From Isoetes taiwanensis (lineage: Eukaryota > Streptophyta > Lycopodiopsida > Isoetales > Isoetaceae), in assembly GCA_021234155.1 (NCBI GenBank), contig JAJEKV010000264.1, forward strand, positions 372,001-436,000: 64,000 nucleotides of DNA, in the 5' to 3' direction. The notes below the pieces were generated by a model that was not told where the DNA came from, made no database searches, and was given only the letters and a program-made list of their open reading frames with translations. Position 1 is the stretch's first letter. The number at the start of each line of letters is the position of its first letter. Of this stretch, positions 30,660 through 41,485 are shown in pieces. The translations under genes and the position numbers were made by a program.

Positions 30660-31260
30660 CATCGTCCAATTCTCCCAAACAGGCCTTTTGTGCCTTTGTA
30701 ATTTTTTTAAAAAACAGAAACTATAGGTCTTAGTGCCTTTCTTTGTAATGGCCTTAGTGCCTTTCTTTGAAACAGGCCTTAGTGCCTTTGAAATGTAATG
30801 GCTGTGCCGACCCCTGTAACACAGGCCTTAGTGCCTTTTGTAATATATGATGGCCTTGTGCCTTTCTGAAGTATTCTAAAGTATTCTGCCTTGTTTTCTG
30901 TTTTAAACAATTGGTTTTGTAATACCTTTTTATTATGCCTTCAGTTTAATCCAGGCCTTGTGCCTTTTGTTTAATACAGGCCTTAGTGCCTTTAATTGTA
31001 ATGGCCTTGTGCCGATCAGTAATCCGTGCCTTGTGCCTTTCAGAATCCAGGCCTTAGTGCCTTCTTTAATGTGGATGATGGCCTTGTGCCTTTCTGTAAA
31101 TTTGTGGTTTTGTTATACCTCGTGCCTTGTGTAAATTTGTGCCTTGTGTCTTTTTCTAATTCTGTTTTACCTTGGAATTCATTCAACATTCGAGTACAAA
31201 ATTCTGTAACTGAAGCATCAAAAATGAGAATGCAAAATACAGAAACTTCTTTATATTCAT
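30660..31260. repeat. Minisatellite of GGCCTTAGTGCCTTT units
   Basis: About 18 irregular copies of a unit like AGGCCTTAGTGCCTTTNTTTGTAAT. The 78-aa frames on both strands at 31026-31276 come from it. It ends close to the stop codon of the leftward gene. Confidence 0.85.
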
Positions 31261-31302
31261 AAAAGTACCTATACACTACCCTTTACACAATTTCTCTTTC
31301 CA

Positions 31303-34300
31303 CTATTCCAACAACGTGGGAAGCCTCTCTAGAATATCTTGTTCTTCTTTGGCACTTAGAGTGTAAACCACTCCCCGCTTAACAACGTGCTTTGCTTGAA
31401 CCAACCTGACTTTGTTCTTTGCAACTTGAGTGGCATAAACAATTGCTTTATTTCCTCTACAAAACTTGTAGATGGATTTATAATTCACCAACTTCTCATA
31501 GTATGTCATCCCCTTTCACAAACTTCTGCCCTTGCATATCTACAAAGTCTTCTAACACCAAGTACTTAGCTTTGGTACATAGGATAAGGTAGAATTTCAC
31601 ATTCTCGTGATTGTTATTTGGAGCCACCACTGCAAAGACATCACCTATAGATACTTGCATGCTACATAAGTCAGCGCTGCCAATATATGCTTCTTCTCCT
31701 TCATCATGTACTTCTTTTTCAATAATAGCTTTGATGGGCTGTACCACAACTAGTTCAAACTTCTTAGTATATGATACATTGGGGCAAGATTCCCAATTCA
31801 AATCTAAACAATATGTGCAAAAGCAAGAGAGGTTTCTGACCTGTAAATATGTCATGTGATTTGAACACCCATGGAAACAATGAAGGTTTCTAGATCCTTC
31901 AATAGGACGTGCTTCCCAATCGATTTTTTCATCAACTTGTCCTATTTCAACCTCCCAAAAAGTTCTACTTTACAGTTTGAATCTTCTTTTTATATGTTAT
32001 GGGTCTTCTTTGTTGACATGTCTTTCGCTTTAGCCATTCCACCACCTGGTGTGCATTGGTCATCTTCTTTGCCCTTCAACTGTCTTTGCTCTCAAAGCCC
32101 TCTTTATTATCGCTCCTGCACCATCATGTTCTCCCTTCCCATGGCGAGCACCAAAAGTTCCACATCATGTCTAAATCTGTTAAAGATTTGAATCTAGCAT
32201 CAAAGTAAAATGATTTTTACCTTTGAATTGTGAGGGTGCACCATCCGAGAAGACATAATCGTCTTCAAAGTGATTTCCTTCTCTTGCATCCAATGATTGT
32301 GTAAGAGAAAGCAATCTTTGCACAAACAAAGAATCATGTTTTATGTCATCGATATATAAAAATGTTCTTCCTTGATCATTTCTTGTGTCTCGGGATCCCT
32401 TCTATATGTGAGGTGCACAAGAATAGTGATCCGCTCATTATGCCAATGCTTGATTTGGACTTCATTTACGCTCCTTGAAAGAGTAATTCTCTGCAAAGTC
32501 AACCATCGATACAATAGTATCATCAGCCAAACTGTTCAATGGTTGTCTAAACATGGCTTGTCGCCATTTATACCGAAATTATGTGTCACAAACTCCTTTG
32601 CTTTAGATCGAAGGTTTCCATCAAAACATTGGGTGAAGTCTGTAAATATTGATGCTCAATTCCTTTTTTGGGTTTGCCATTTTATCCTTACCAATTTCAA
32701 TGTAGTCTATATTCTCCCAAGTGATTTTTGAGGTACTGTCCTTTGTTTCTTCTTTTGGACACCTTTCCATTTTGTCCACACCACATTTCTTTTTGGGGTC
32801 CCCGACAAGCATGCTTCATTGTGCCACTCCTCACATTCGGGCTTTGGACAAACCATGCTTCTCCACATGTCTTTGTTAGATCGCCAAACATGTCTTCTTT
32901 GCATTGCACCCTACTTGGCTTGGTGGTGGTCACATATCTTGCACTCAGGTGCAATGCGCGCCGTGCACCATGGACTTTTTTTCCTCATGTTCTTCACCCC
33001 TTCCCTCAGCATTGACATCCTCTCATGATAGGCGAACAATGTGTATTGAATTCAGATATCTTTACAACAAAGTAAGGCTTTAATTTCTCGAAGGCTCTCT
33101 GCTTAATTTGAACATTTGGATTGTCTTGCTTGAAACTAGTGAAAGAATTCTGTCTGCAGAATAAGAATAGAAAACTACTTAGTAAATGCTAATGCTAATA
33201 CCACTAGAAAAAACAACTGCTAATGAATAGCAACTTAGAACTAATTACTGATTCCATTAGCATTACAACATAACCCTTAGCAAACCAAACCACTTACCAG
33301 TGCTAGGACATTGAGATGAAAGCATTGCTAATCTGTAGTGGTAGGTGGTGCTTCACTAACTACAGATTAAGTTTAGTGCTAACATTGACAAAATTACTAA
33401 CAGTGGAACAACATTAACGAAATTAGTAATATTAGCACTGTCATTTACAAAATCACTAACAGTGGCACTAACATCAACATAATTACTAAACGTGGCACCA
33501 ACATTATAAAGGTGAGAAACCTTAGCACTATATCAAAAAATGATACCATCAATAGCACTAAGACTTGTTACCACGAGAAGAACGTGCAGATTAATTCCAT
33601 TAGCAGATCATATTAGAATCAATACTTCAAAACTTATAAAAAATATTAGTATTAGTAAACGTGAAAAAGACTTAGTAAAAAACTGATCTACAGATAGTAT
33701 ACCTGGCTCACATCAAGGTAATGTGTTGGATGCTTAAGATGTTTTCCTCTACCAGATCTTGACGTCCTTGAAGTTAGGCGAAACTCTAGTGTAGTTTGTC
33801 CAATAATCCACAACTTTTTCAATCACTTCTTGGCTCAGGGAATCCTTTCTCTTCTTCCTTTCCCCAAGAGCCCACAATGCGTTTTTATTACTAATTGCAA
33901 CGCGGTGCTTCTTAGCTCTGGAACAATTCCTTGGATGAATTCCTAAAGCCTTGGCAGCTAATCTTTTGCTTCCATGCCTGACCTTCCCAAGTGCCATGAC
34001 TAATGCTGCTCTTTTTGCTGCTAGTTTGTCATTGGACTCCATTCCTTTCACATGCTGTATGGTTTCTTGGATGCTAGCGACAATTTCACTGTCAACAATC
34101 TTTTCCTTATCAGACACTGCAACCTGCATAACTTTGCTGTTCTCCACTAGATGCCATACTTCTTTCTTCTGATCTGTAGACATCGAACCTGTCAAATCCA
34201 AAAACGTTTTCGTGATTATGGAGGCTGCATGTTGCAATTGCTTTTTTGAGTGTTCAATACTCCAATCTAAATTTTCATTTGACAATTGTTGCCTCATCTT

Positions 34301-34363
34301 GCTTGCTCTTTGCCGTTGCTTCTGCAAACGCCATTTTCGCCTCCTGTCTTCATCATTAGTCAT
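31303..34363 (-). pseudogene. Leftward gene of the 9-kb element: transposase-like protein of an unclassified, animal-type family
   Basis: Exon 1 starts at ATG 34363 and is open for 204 codons: basic, Gln/Arg-rich helices, then SKRLAAKALGIHPRNCSRAK (HTH-like) and VVDYWTNYTRVSPNFKDVK. After an AT-rich intron with acceptor TTCTGCAG near 33160, coding resumes with NSFTSFKQDNPNVQIKQRAF. Further down are VDFAENYSFKER (32503-32483 and on), VQIKHWHNERITILVHLTY, YIDDIKHDSLFVQRLL, FSDGAPSQFK (Asp at 32245-32243) and HGKGEHDGAGAIIKRALRA. This order matches a transposase-like family I recall from cnidarian and other animal genomes (DFAENY...SDG..SQ.K...SHGKG..DG). The aspartates suggest an RNase-H-fold DDE/D nuclease. 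The C-terminus (31855-31303) has SCFCTYC and VGDVFAVVAPNNNHENVKFY. At least five frame changes show decay. Its start lies only about 180 bp inside the right TIR. Confidence 0.65.
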
Positions 34364-34538
34364 TGGATCACAAGAAGCCTGAACAAAAAATGGATGGAAA
34401 GAAAGAAACGAGATCTCTCTCCCTCGAGAAAAGGGGAATCAACCACCCCCCGATATTCTCGTTAATTTTGAATTTCCCTCTTCCCATAATACTAAAAAAT
34501 AGTGCTAATTTGGGTGGACAAAACGACACTAAAAATGA

Positions 34539-34561
34539 GACACCGTAACATGCGAGGACCC
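34539..34561 (-). repeat. Right terminal inverted repeat of the 9-kb element
   Basis: The reverse complement starts GGGTCCTCGCATGTTACGG and pairs with 25576-25599. A CATTTTTAG word follows inside, as at the left end. Confidence 0.75.
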
Positions 34562-35502
34562 ATTGCAGCACTTAGAGGACATTAAGCAGCACATGAGTTC
34601 ACCTTTGGCATTCACTTACAATTACTAATCAATTATATATTACTTTTGACAGGTCAATCTTTAGCTATTACTTACAGATGTTCAACCTGTCGTGGATATT
34701 CACTTTGCACAGCCAATACTCAGGCAAACAGATTCCAACAACAATTTTAATTCAAACAATCAACTTGACATTATGATGGACAATAAAGAACTCACTACTA
34801 GTATTGTTACAACACATTCTAGTCCAGAGTTTGATGATAGAAACTTGGCCATCATGGATGGATTGTGCAAGCTTTATCAAGATATGCTGGCATCGATTCA
34901 CAATAGAGATAAAAAGAACAAAAGATTACTGACTTTGTAACACATGTCTCACAATTGGAGTTGAAGCCCTTAATGCAGATTTAGAACACAAAGTTACTGA
35001 ATAAACTCAATTGCTTCAAAAATATGATGGTGGCACATTGCAACCTCCAAAAGCAACATACAACTGCACAACATACTTCTTTTGACAAGTACAAAGACCT
35101 AATCAAACAAACTACCGAACCGATTTTCAAACGGATGCAGACTCTGGTTTCTAACAATTAGCAATCAATTACTCAGTTAAATTATTACAAACAGATTACA
35201 AACCATGATGATTATGAACTTTTGTAGCTTCCACCTTATAAACAAGCTATTTCAGATGAATGATGAAAACCATTTCTTGCAGACCAACTTGTGCGACAGA
35301 ATTTCTTACAGGCACCCCTATCTCTACAAGACTCGTCAAATTTTGATCCACACTTTCAGTGAAGAATGGAGTGGCGAGTAGCTGAACATCAATACCTAAC
35401 AAATTGGGCAATTATTTCAAGAGATTCTTGGCCTAGCAAATTTAGGATCTGAAATCTTTTATTGATATTGCTCAACATAGTCTAGATTTTGTCATCTATC
35501 TA
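34562..35502 (+). pseudogene. Unknown Asn/Gln-rich coding fragment right of the element
   Basis: The plus-strand frame at 34692-34940 has ATG-like start sequence IHFAQPILRQTDSNNNFNSN, then DNKELTTSIVTTHSSPEFDD and a helical tail, ending at TAA 34938. Weaker coding-like pieces with stops follow (FDKYKDLIKQTTEPIFKRM, PLSLQDSSNFDPHF). The style resembles the fragment left of the 9-kb element (25130-25545), so they may be two sides of one disrupted unit. No family recognised. Confidence 0.3.
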
Positions 35503-38008
35503 AACGAGGTGCACCCTGGACTACCACAGTCGTCGGATTCATCAATCCCTACGCCTGCATCGTATGTTGGAGCCTCTGGACACCTCTCGTTTTCGATTAT
35601 GCTCAATTATGATTGGGGACGCCTATGATTTTAAGATGTCGAATACGAGTTTGCCTAAGGTTTTGATGGTATATCGTGCCTCTATACGGTTTCATTTAAG
35701 CTTTTAGAATATGAAATACGGGGATTCGAACCTCTACTAAAATAACTCAATGTCCTAATAAGACTACTTTAACCAATCTAACTAGTGAGCTAATGTGACT
35801 ATTTTTTATCTTAAATCTATGTTTTTTTTTTTTTATAATAACCCATTGAATTGTTTTAGGGATATGGTCTATGGTTTCAAGAATTATATCTATATCAAAT
35901 CCCCACGGAACCCCTCGTTATTTTGCTACATATTCTAAACGAGGTGCACCACGGACTACCACAGTCGTCGGATCTCAATCCTACGGCCCTGCATTGTATG
36001 TTGGAGCCTCTGGACACCTCTCGTTTTCGATTATGCTCAATTATGATTGGGGGCCTATGATTTTAAGATGTCGAATCTGAAGTTTGCCTAAGGTTTTGAT
36101 GGTATATCGTGCCTCTATAACGGTTTCATTTAAGCTTTTAGAATATGAAATACGGGGATTCGAACCTCTACTAAAATAACTCAATGTCCTAATAAGACTA
36201 CTTTAACCAATCTAACTAGTGAGCTAATGTGACTATTTTTTATCTTAAATCTATGTTTTTTTTTTTATAATAACCCATTGAATTGTTTTAGGGATATGGT
36301 CTATGGTTTCAAGAATTATATCTATATCAAATCCCCCTGGAACCCCCTGTTATTTTGCTACATATTCTAAACGAGGTGCACCCTGGACTACCACAGTCGT
36401 CGGATCTGTCAATCCTACGGCCCAGACTGTATGTTGGAGCCTCTGGACACCTCTCGTTTCGATTATGCTCAATTATGATTGGGGACGCCTATGATTTTAA
36501 GATGTCGAATACGAGTTTGCCTAAGGTTTTGATGGTATATCGTGCCTCTATACGGTTTCATTTAAGCTTTTAGAATATGAAATACGGGGATTCGAACCTC
36601 TACTAAAATAACTCAATGTCCTAATAAGACTACTTTAACCAATCTAACTAGTGAGCTAATGTGACTATTTTTTATCTTAAATCTATGTTTTTTTTTTATA
36701 ATAACCCATTGAATTGTTTTAGGGATATGGTCTATGGTTTCAAGAATTATATCTATATCAAATCCCCCTGGAACCCCCTGTTATTTTGCTACATATTCTA
36801 AACGAGGTGCACCCTGGACTACCACAGTCGTCGGATCTGTCAATCCTACGGCCCAGACTGTATGTTGGAGCCTCTGGACACCTCTCGTTTCGATTATGCT
36901 CAATTATGATTGGGGACGCCTATGATTTTAAGATGTCGAATACGAGTTTGCCTAAGGTTTTGATGGTATATCGTGCCTCTATACGGTTTCATTTAAGCTT
37001 TTAGAATATGAAATACGGGGATTCGAACCTCTACTAAAATAACTCAATGTCCTAATAAGACTACTTTAACCAATCTAACTAGTGAGCTAATGTGACTATT
37101 TTTTATCTTAAATCTATGTTTTTTTTTTTTATAATAACCCATTGAATTGTTTTAGGGATATGGTCTATGGTTTCAAGAATTATATCTATATCAAATCCCC
37201 CCGGAACCCCTGTTATTTTATTTTGCTACATATTCTAAAGCGAGGTGCACCCCGGACTACTATCGTGTCGGATCACATCAATCCTACATTTGAGGTGATT
37301 GTCCCTAAGGTTTTGATGGTATATCGTGCCTCTATACGGTTTCATTTAAGCTTTTAGAATATGAAATACGGGGATTCGAACCTCTACTAAAATAACTCAA
37401 TGTCCTAATAAGACTACTTTAACCAATCTAACTAGTGAGCTAATGTGACTATTTTTTATCTTAAATCTATGTTTTTTTTTTATAATAACCCATTGAATTG
37501 TTTTAGGGATATGGTCTATGGTTTCAAGAATTATATCTATATCAAATCCCCATGAACCCCCTGTTATTTTGCTACATATTCTAAACGAGGTGCACCCCGG
37601 ACTACCACGCGGTCGTCGGATACATCAATCCCTGACCCGGTATGTTGGAGCCTCTGGACACCTCTCGTTTCGATTATGCTCAATTATGATTGGGGACGCC
37701 TATGATTTTAAGATGTCGAATACGAGTTTGCCTAAGGTTTTGATGGTATATCGTGCCTCTATACGGTTTCATTTAAGCTTTTAGAATATGAAATACGGGG
37801 ATTCGAACCTCTACTAAAATAACTCAATGTCCTAATAAGACTACTTTAACCAATCTAACTAGTGAGCTAATGTGACTATTTTTTATCTTAAATCTATGTT
37901 TTTTTTTTTTTTATAATAACCCATTGAATTGTTTTAGGGATATGGTCTATGGTTTCAAGAATTATATCTATATCAAATCCCCCTGGAACCCCCTGTTATT
38001 TTGCTACA
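35503..38008. repeat. Six-unit ~431-bp tandem array, each unit with a tRNA-like Pol III head
   Basis: The landmark ctaaacgaggtgcacc recurs at about 35503, 35935, 36367, 36798, 37236 and 37581, i.e. spacing 431-432 bp, with one spacing of about 345 bp where the fifth unit has lost roughly 86 bp. Units 3 and 4 are almost identical, so the array expanded recently. Each unit contains a T-run of 10-14 bases, the phrase GGGATATGGTCTATGG, and on the minus strand a tRNA-like segment with A and B boxes. The 60-90-aa plus-strand frames repeat with the array and are not genes. The array separates two unknown coding-like flanks. Confidence 0.95.
35713..35799 (-). ncRNA. tRNA-like (SINE-type) segment in array unit 1; same at 36147, 36579, 37010, 37363, 37790
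   Basis: Read on the minus strand: an A-box-like TTAGCTCACTAGTTAGA near the start and a perfect B box GGTTCGAATCC about 50 bases later. The spacing and order match an internal Pol III promoter of a tRNA or tRNA-derived SINE. The acceptor and T stems do not pair properly, so it is not a functional tRNA gene. The same segment occurs once in each of the six array units. Confidence 0.55.
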
Positions 38009-39470
38009 TATTCCAAACTATTATATCTCATTATTGAATCTACAAGTGCTAGTAAAGAGCCTTTGATCAATATAGATTCCAATAGATCATGCAAAGCAGC
38101 ACTCATGGATACAACTTTATTCTGAAAGCTAAACCATTTTTCTTCACAATGTATGGACTTAATTGAGGAAATGGCAGTCAATTTTTTTTTGATTCAAGCT
38201 TCAAAAGTTTATTATGATTCACAACTTGCACTTCAAGGACAACGCAAGAAGCAGTTCTATATTTTCTACAAACATTACAGGAAACATCACATCTCTATGG
38301 AGAAGAGTTGTGTGGAGCCCATGCTCCACACAAATACGGGGAGCAAGAATGTGGCATAGTTGACCCAGTTGTTACCCCATTGTAGATGATCGCATAAAGG
38401 CCAAGATGGCTCTTCTGGCTTTTGTAGTTAACTTCATCCGCAATTGTCTGCCAAAGACATGCATACCTTAAAAGCTTGAAATCGCTTCTTTTCAGTGCCT
38501 TGAAATGATATTTTATATTGCTCAGCGCAAAAGCAGGCCATAGCTAGAGATTTTTGGAAGAAGAAAGTACAGTGCCAGGGAAGCGGCGTCGCTCCTAAGA
38601 ATACAGAGTCTTGTTCTCCATTATAATTTTGGAAAAATAGTGGTATAATTTAAAGGTGCCGTTCATTACTAAAGAAAGAATGAAACTGCTAAGACGAAAA
38701 AGAAATGTTGACATGCTTTTCCATTCATTCACCTCAGTAGGTTTGTTACATTGGTTAAGAGTGGATAGCTGCTCATTGTGAGCTACTCAATAGCATAAAA
38801 ACAAAATGATACAATATAATGCAAAATTAACAACTCCACAACTGAATTGCCAAAGTGAACCAAGTACGTCGAATTAAAAAACCTTGCCCTTTCGAATTTT
38901 CGAGAAAAAAAACCTTAGTGATAAGCCCTCAACAAAGGGCTTGGACAATCACAAGGCTACTACAATATTTTCCAAGAAAACCCACGATGATAGAATAATT
39001 CAAAATCGCACGTCATCCTATTAGACACATCACAAGCAATAAAACACATGCAAAAAACTTCCAAAATAACTAGTCAAAAGCACGTTTGATTACTTTTTAC
39101 AGAAATTACATGTTTTGATGATGTTCTTTGCCTCTTTAATTTAATTTGTAATATGAAGTTCCCCAATATATTTTGAAGCATAATATAGTTTTGAAATTGA
39201 GAGCGCTTGTCAAGTTTCTAGCAGCTGTCAAGTTTAAGTATACTAGTAAAAAAGTTTAAGTTAATTAGCCAAAAATATTGTTTGTGCACCAGACTTCTTT
39301 GCATCAGGCGCGAGGGTCCACATAAATTTCTAAAGTCTGTGTATCTGTATTACATGTTCTGTAGGCTCTTTGATAATTTATACCCTATGCAATCCTTATA
39401 TCTATTTCCTTTAAAACTTTGGTTGCATTTGCCAATATTATAGTAGTCCAGAACCAGTGAGTGGAGACAT
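38009..39470. other. Unassigned; right flank of the array and intergenic DNA
   Basis: Weak plus-strand pieces (38153-38359, IEEMAVNFFLIQASKVYYDS) might continue the broken unit that precedes the array. From 38700 to 39470 I see only AT-rich sequence, the last part being the 3' flank of the minus-strand ligase exon. Confidence 0.35.
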
Positions 39471-39593
39471 CTAAAGCTTAGAGTGTGCAAGTTCTTTCAA
39501 CTCCTTACGTTGTATCTTCCCCTGCTTCCCCGCTGGTGACTTGGGTATAGAATTCAAAAATGCTACCTTTCAGATCCTTTTGTGAGGCGAAAC
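39471..39593 (-). pseudogene. Last exon of a 4CL-like AMP-dependent ligase with peroxisomal SKL end; in-frame stop
   Basis: The minus strand, after the acceptor TTGTTCACAG, encodes VSPHKRI, one in-frame TGA, KVAFLNSIPKSPAGKQGK, then IQRKELKELAHSKL and TAG. This is the C-terminal block of adenylate-forming 4-coumarate:CoA-ligase-like enzymes (consensus ...KRIRKV.F...IPKSPAGKILRK.L), with the catalytic-lysine region present and a Ser-Lys-Leu PTS1 at the very end, as in peroxisomal acyl-CoA ligases of the OPCL type. The stop sits where an Arg (CGA to TGA) is expected. QG is an extra pair before KIQRK. No upstream exon was recognised within the next kilobases, so this is an exon relic or the end of a gene with a very long intron. 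Confidence 0.65.
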
Positions 39594-40639
39594 CTGTGAA
39601 CAAGATATTTCAGTATATAACCCTGTGATTCTTCAGAATATTTTTGTACTCCATTATGCTAAGTATGGCTAGAATTCTTAAAACATAATATATTGTAATA
39701 TGGAGAAATTTGCAAGTAATTGTAAATGATGATTTAAAGAAGAATCCGTATGCTTATAACATTTAGAAGGTTCAATATTAAATCAAGATGATACAACACG
39801 AAACTACAAGACAAAATACAAACACACCCTCGGGGCACTAGCAAGCAACCCTCCATGTGCAACACCTTGTTTCCTTAGTAGCTTTTTAGCCCCAATCCAT
39901 AATAATTAAGTACCACCAAAAGTCTCTATCAAACTTAAAAGTCGTATTTAATTAAAGTGGGACTCATTCCATTCCCACTTTTTTTCGGAACCCTGTTAAT
40001 TTACACAAAAAGGAGCACCCCGACCCGAAAACTGTCCATAATTCGAATTTTTGTCTGTTAGTGTGCATCCAAGCTTTCTTCCAGTTTTCATGAGCGAGTG
40101 GAGAACAAGAACAATGCAACTCAAACATAGGAATTTCATTACAGATTGAAACCAAAGTTCTAGTTGAAAAAGATTCTTAGTTGAACATTTTGGCTCTATT
40201 TTCTTAGGTGGGTAGACAAGAGATCACAAATTCCAACAAAAATTAAGCAAATTGTTTACTTAATCACCAAAAAATACTAGTTTTGAGATACCTTATATTT
40301 ATAAATGGGCTCATTACAATATATATTACAGTGGGTGAAGAGACCATAGTGGTCGTATGGGCACAATGATTACACCCTGTTCACACATGAACCACCTAGT
40401 GCAAAGGGCGCGTAGGGCTCTCTCCAAGTCACGGAGCAACTTACAGACGGGCTCGTATGTCCAACTGATGTCACCACCCTCTTCTCGGCACCTTTCTTCA
40501 ATGAACTGGTCTTTTCATTGCTCCCAAGAATGTACTATCTCTGGCCGAGATAAGGACTGCAAAAGACAAAATCAAGTTAGTCAAGTGATGCTACAGGCAA
40601 AAAAATAAAATAAAACACAGTTCTTAGGGCCATTCTTGG
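39594..40639. other. Unassigned; weak minus-strand protein-like segment at 40340-40560
   Basis: Minus-strand reading of 40340-40560 gives SLSRPEIVHSWEQ, a stop, KDQFIEERCREEGGDISW and LLRDLERALRALC, protein-like but unnamed; it could be a retroelement Gag scrap or an exon. Nothing else recognised. Confidence 0.3.
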
Positions 40640-41485
40640 AAAATACAGGCCTGAGAGCCTTTCTCGACTCGCGAGTCGAGAAAGGCAACTCAAAGCCTAA
40701 AAACGCAGTTTTAGGGGTCGAAGGCCTTTTCTCGACTCGCGAAGTCGAGAAAGGCAAACTCAAAGGCAAAAACGCAGATTTTAGGGATCGAAGGCTTTTC
40801 GACTCAGCGAGGCAAAAACGCAGTTTTTCCGGGAAGGCCTTTCTCGATTGCGAAGTCGAGAAAGGCGTTTCAAAGCGAAAACACAGGTTTTGCGGAAGTA
40901 CATTTTTCGACCGCGAAGTCGAGAAAGGCACCAAAGCAAAAAACGCAGGTTTTGGTCAAGGCGTCTTTCTTGACTCAAGCGAAATCGAGAAAGGGTACTT
41001 CAAAGCCAAAAACGCAGTTTTAGGGTTGGTCTTTCTCGACTCGCGAAATCGAAAGGCAACAAAGGCAAAACACAAGTTTTAGGGTCATAGCCTTCTTCGA
41101 CTCGCGAATCGAGAAAGGCAGCCAAAGCAAAAAACGCAGTTTTAGGGGTCGAGGGCCTTTCTCGACTCAAGGAATGGGAGAAAACCTCAACGCCTTCGAG
41201 GGCCTTTCTCGACTCGAAGCCGAGAAAGGCACCAGAAAAAAAAAAAAATGCGTGTCCGAGGGCCAATTCCGCGGGCTTAGAGTGGAAAAAATAACCGAGG
41301 GTCTTTCTCACTCGCGGAGTCGAAAGAAAGACACCAGAGTGAAAAATGCAGTTTGAGGACCGGGGCCTATGGAAAAGGCGGTCTGAGGAACTTTCTCGAC
41401 TCACGAGTCGAGAAAGGCAGCTTAGAGTGAAAATAATGTCTAAGGGTCTTTTTACAAGCGGAGTCAAGAAAAAGGCTTTTCGACC
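40640..41485. repeat. Minisatellite of 60-66-bp units with a self-complementary core
   Basis: About 13 units. Each has the core TCTCGACTCGCGAGTCGAGA (perfect palindrome in the first unit; GCGAAGTC, GCGAAATC and similar variants elsewhere), then GGCA, CAAAGCCAAAAACGCAGTTTTAGGG and a GTCGAGGGCC linker. Later units are more diverged. Any transcript would form a row of hairpins. The overlapping ORFs on both strands (148 and 155 aa) read the repeat. Confidence 0.9.

Larger units (their letters stand above)
25576..34561. mobile_element. ~9.0-kb TIR DNA transposon with two convergent genes, apparently unclassified
   Basis: The left end GGGTCCTCGCACGCTACGGG at 25576 and the reverse complement of the right end, GGGTCCTCGCATGTTACGG, at 34561 form terminal inverted repeats: 11 identical bases, then two transitions, then TACGG. 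A second shared word CATTTTTAG lies just inside both ends. Inside are a rightward gene (26855-29129, coiled coil plus FCP1/NIF-like domain) and a leftward transposase-like gene (34363-31303), both with GT-AG introns and both decayed. The centre (29200-31270) is satellite DNA. The outer non-coding parts are rich in TTAGCA/TGCTAA words. No clean target duplication was found; ATT next to both ends is a candidate. The superfamily could not be assigned. Confidence 0.7.

Noticed and set aside
35713-35799. A functional tRNA gene
   Set aside because: A and B boxes are present but the acceptor and T stems do not pair and no sensible anticodon arm forms; better explained as a SINE-type head.
35871-37784. 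Recurring 60-90-aa ORFs (MVSRIISISNP-type)
   Set aside because: They recur because the 431-bp array repeats; they shift frame between units and have no recognised domain.
40636-41467. Two long ORFs (148 aa plus strand, 155 aa minus strand)
   Set aside because: Both translate the palindromic minisatellite and have its periodicity.
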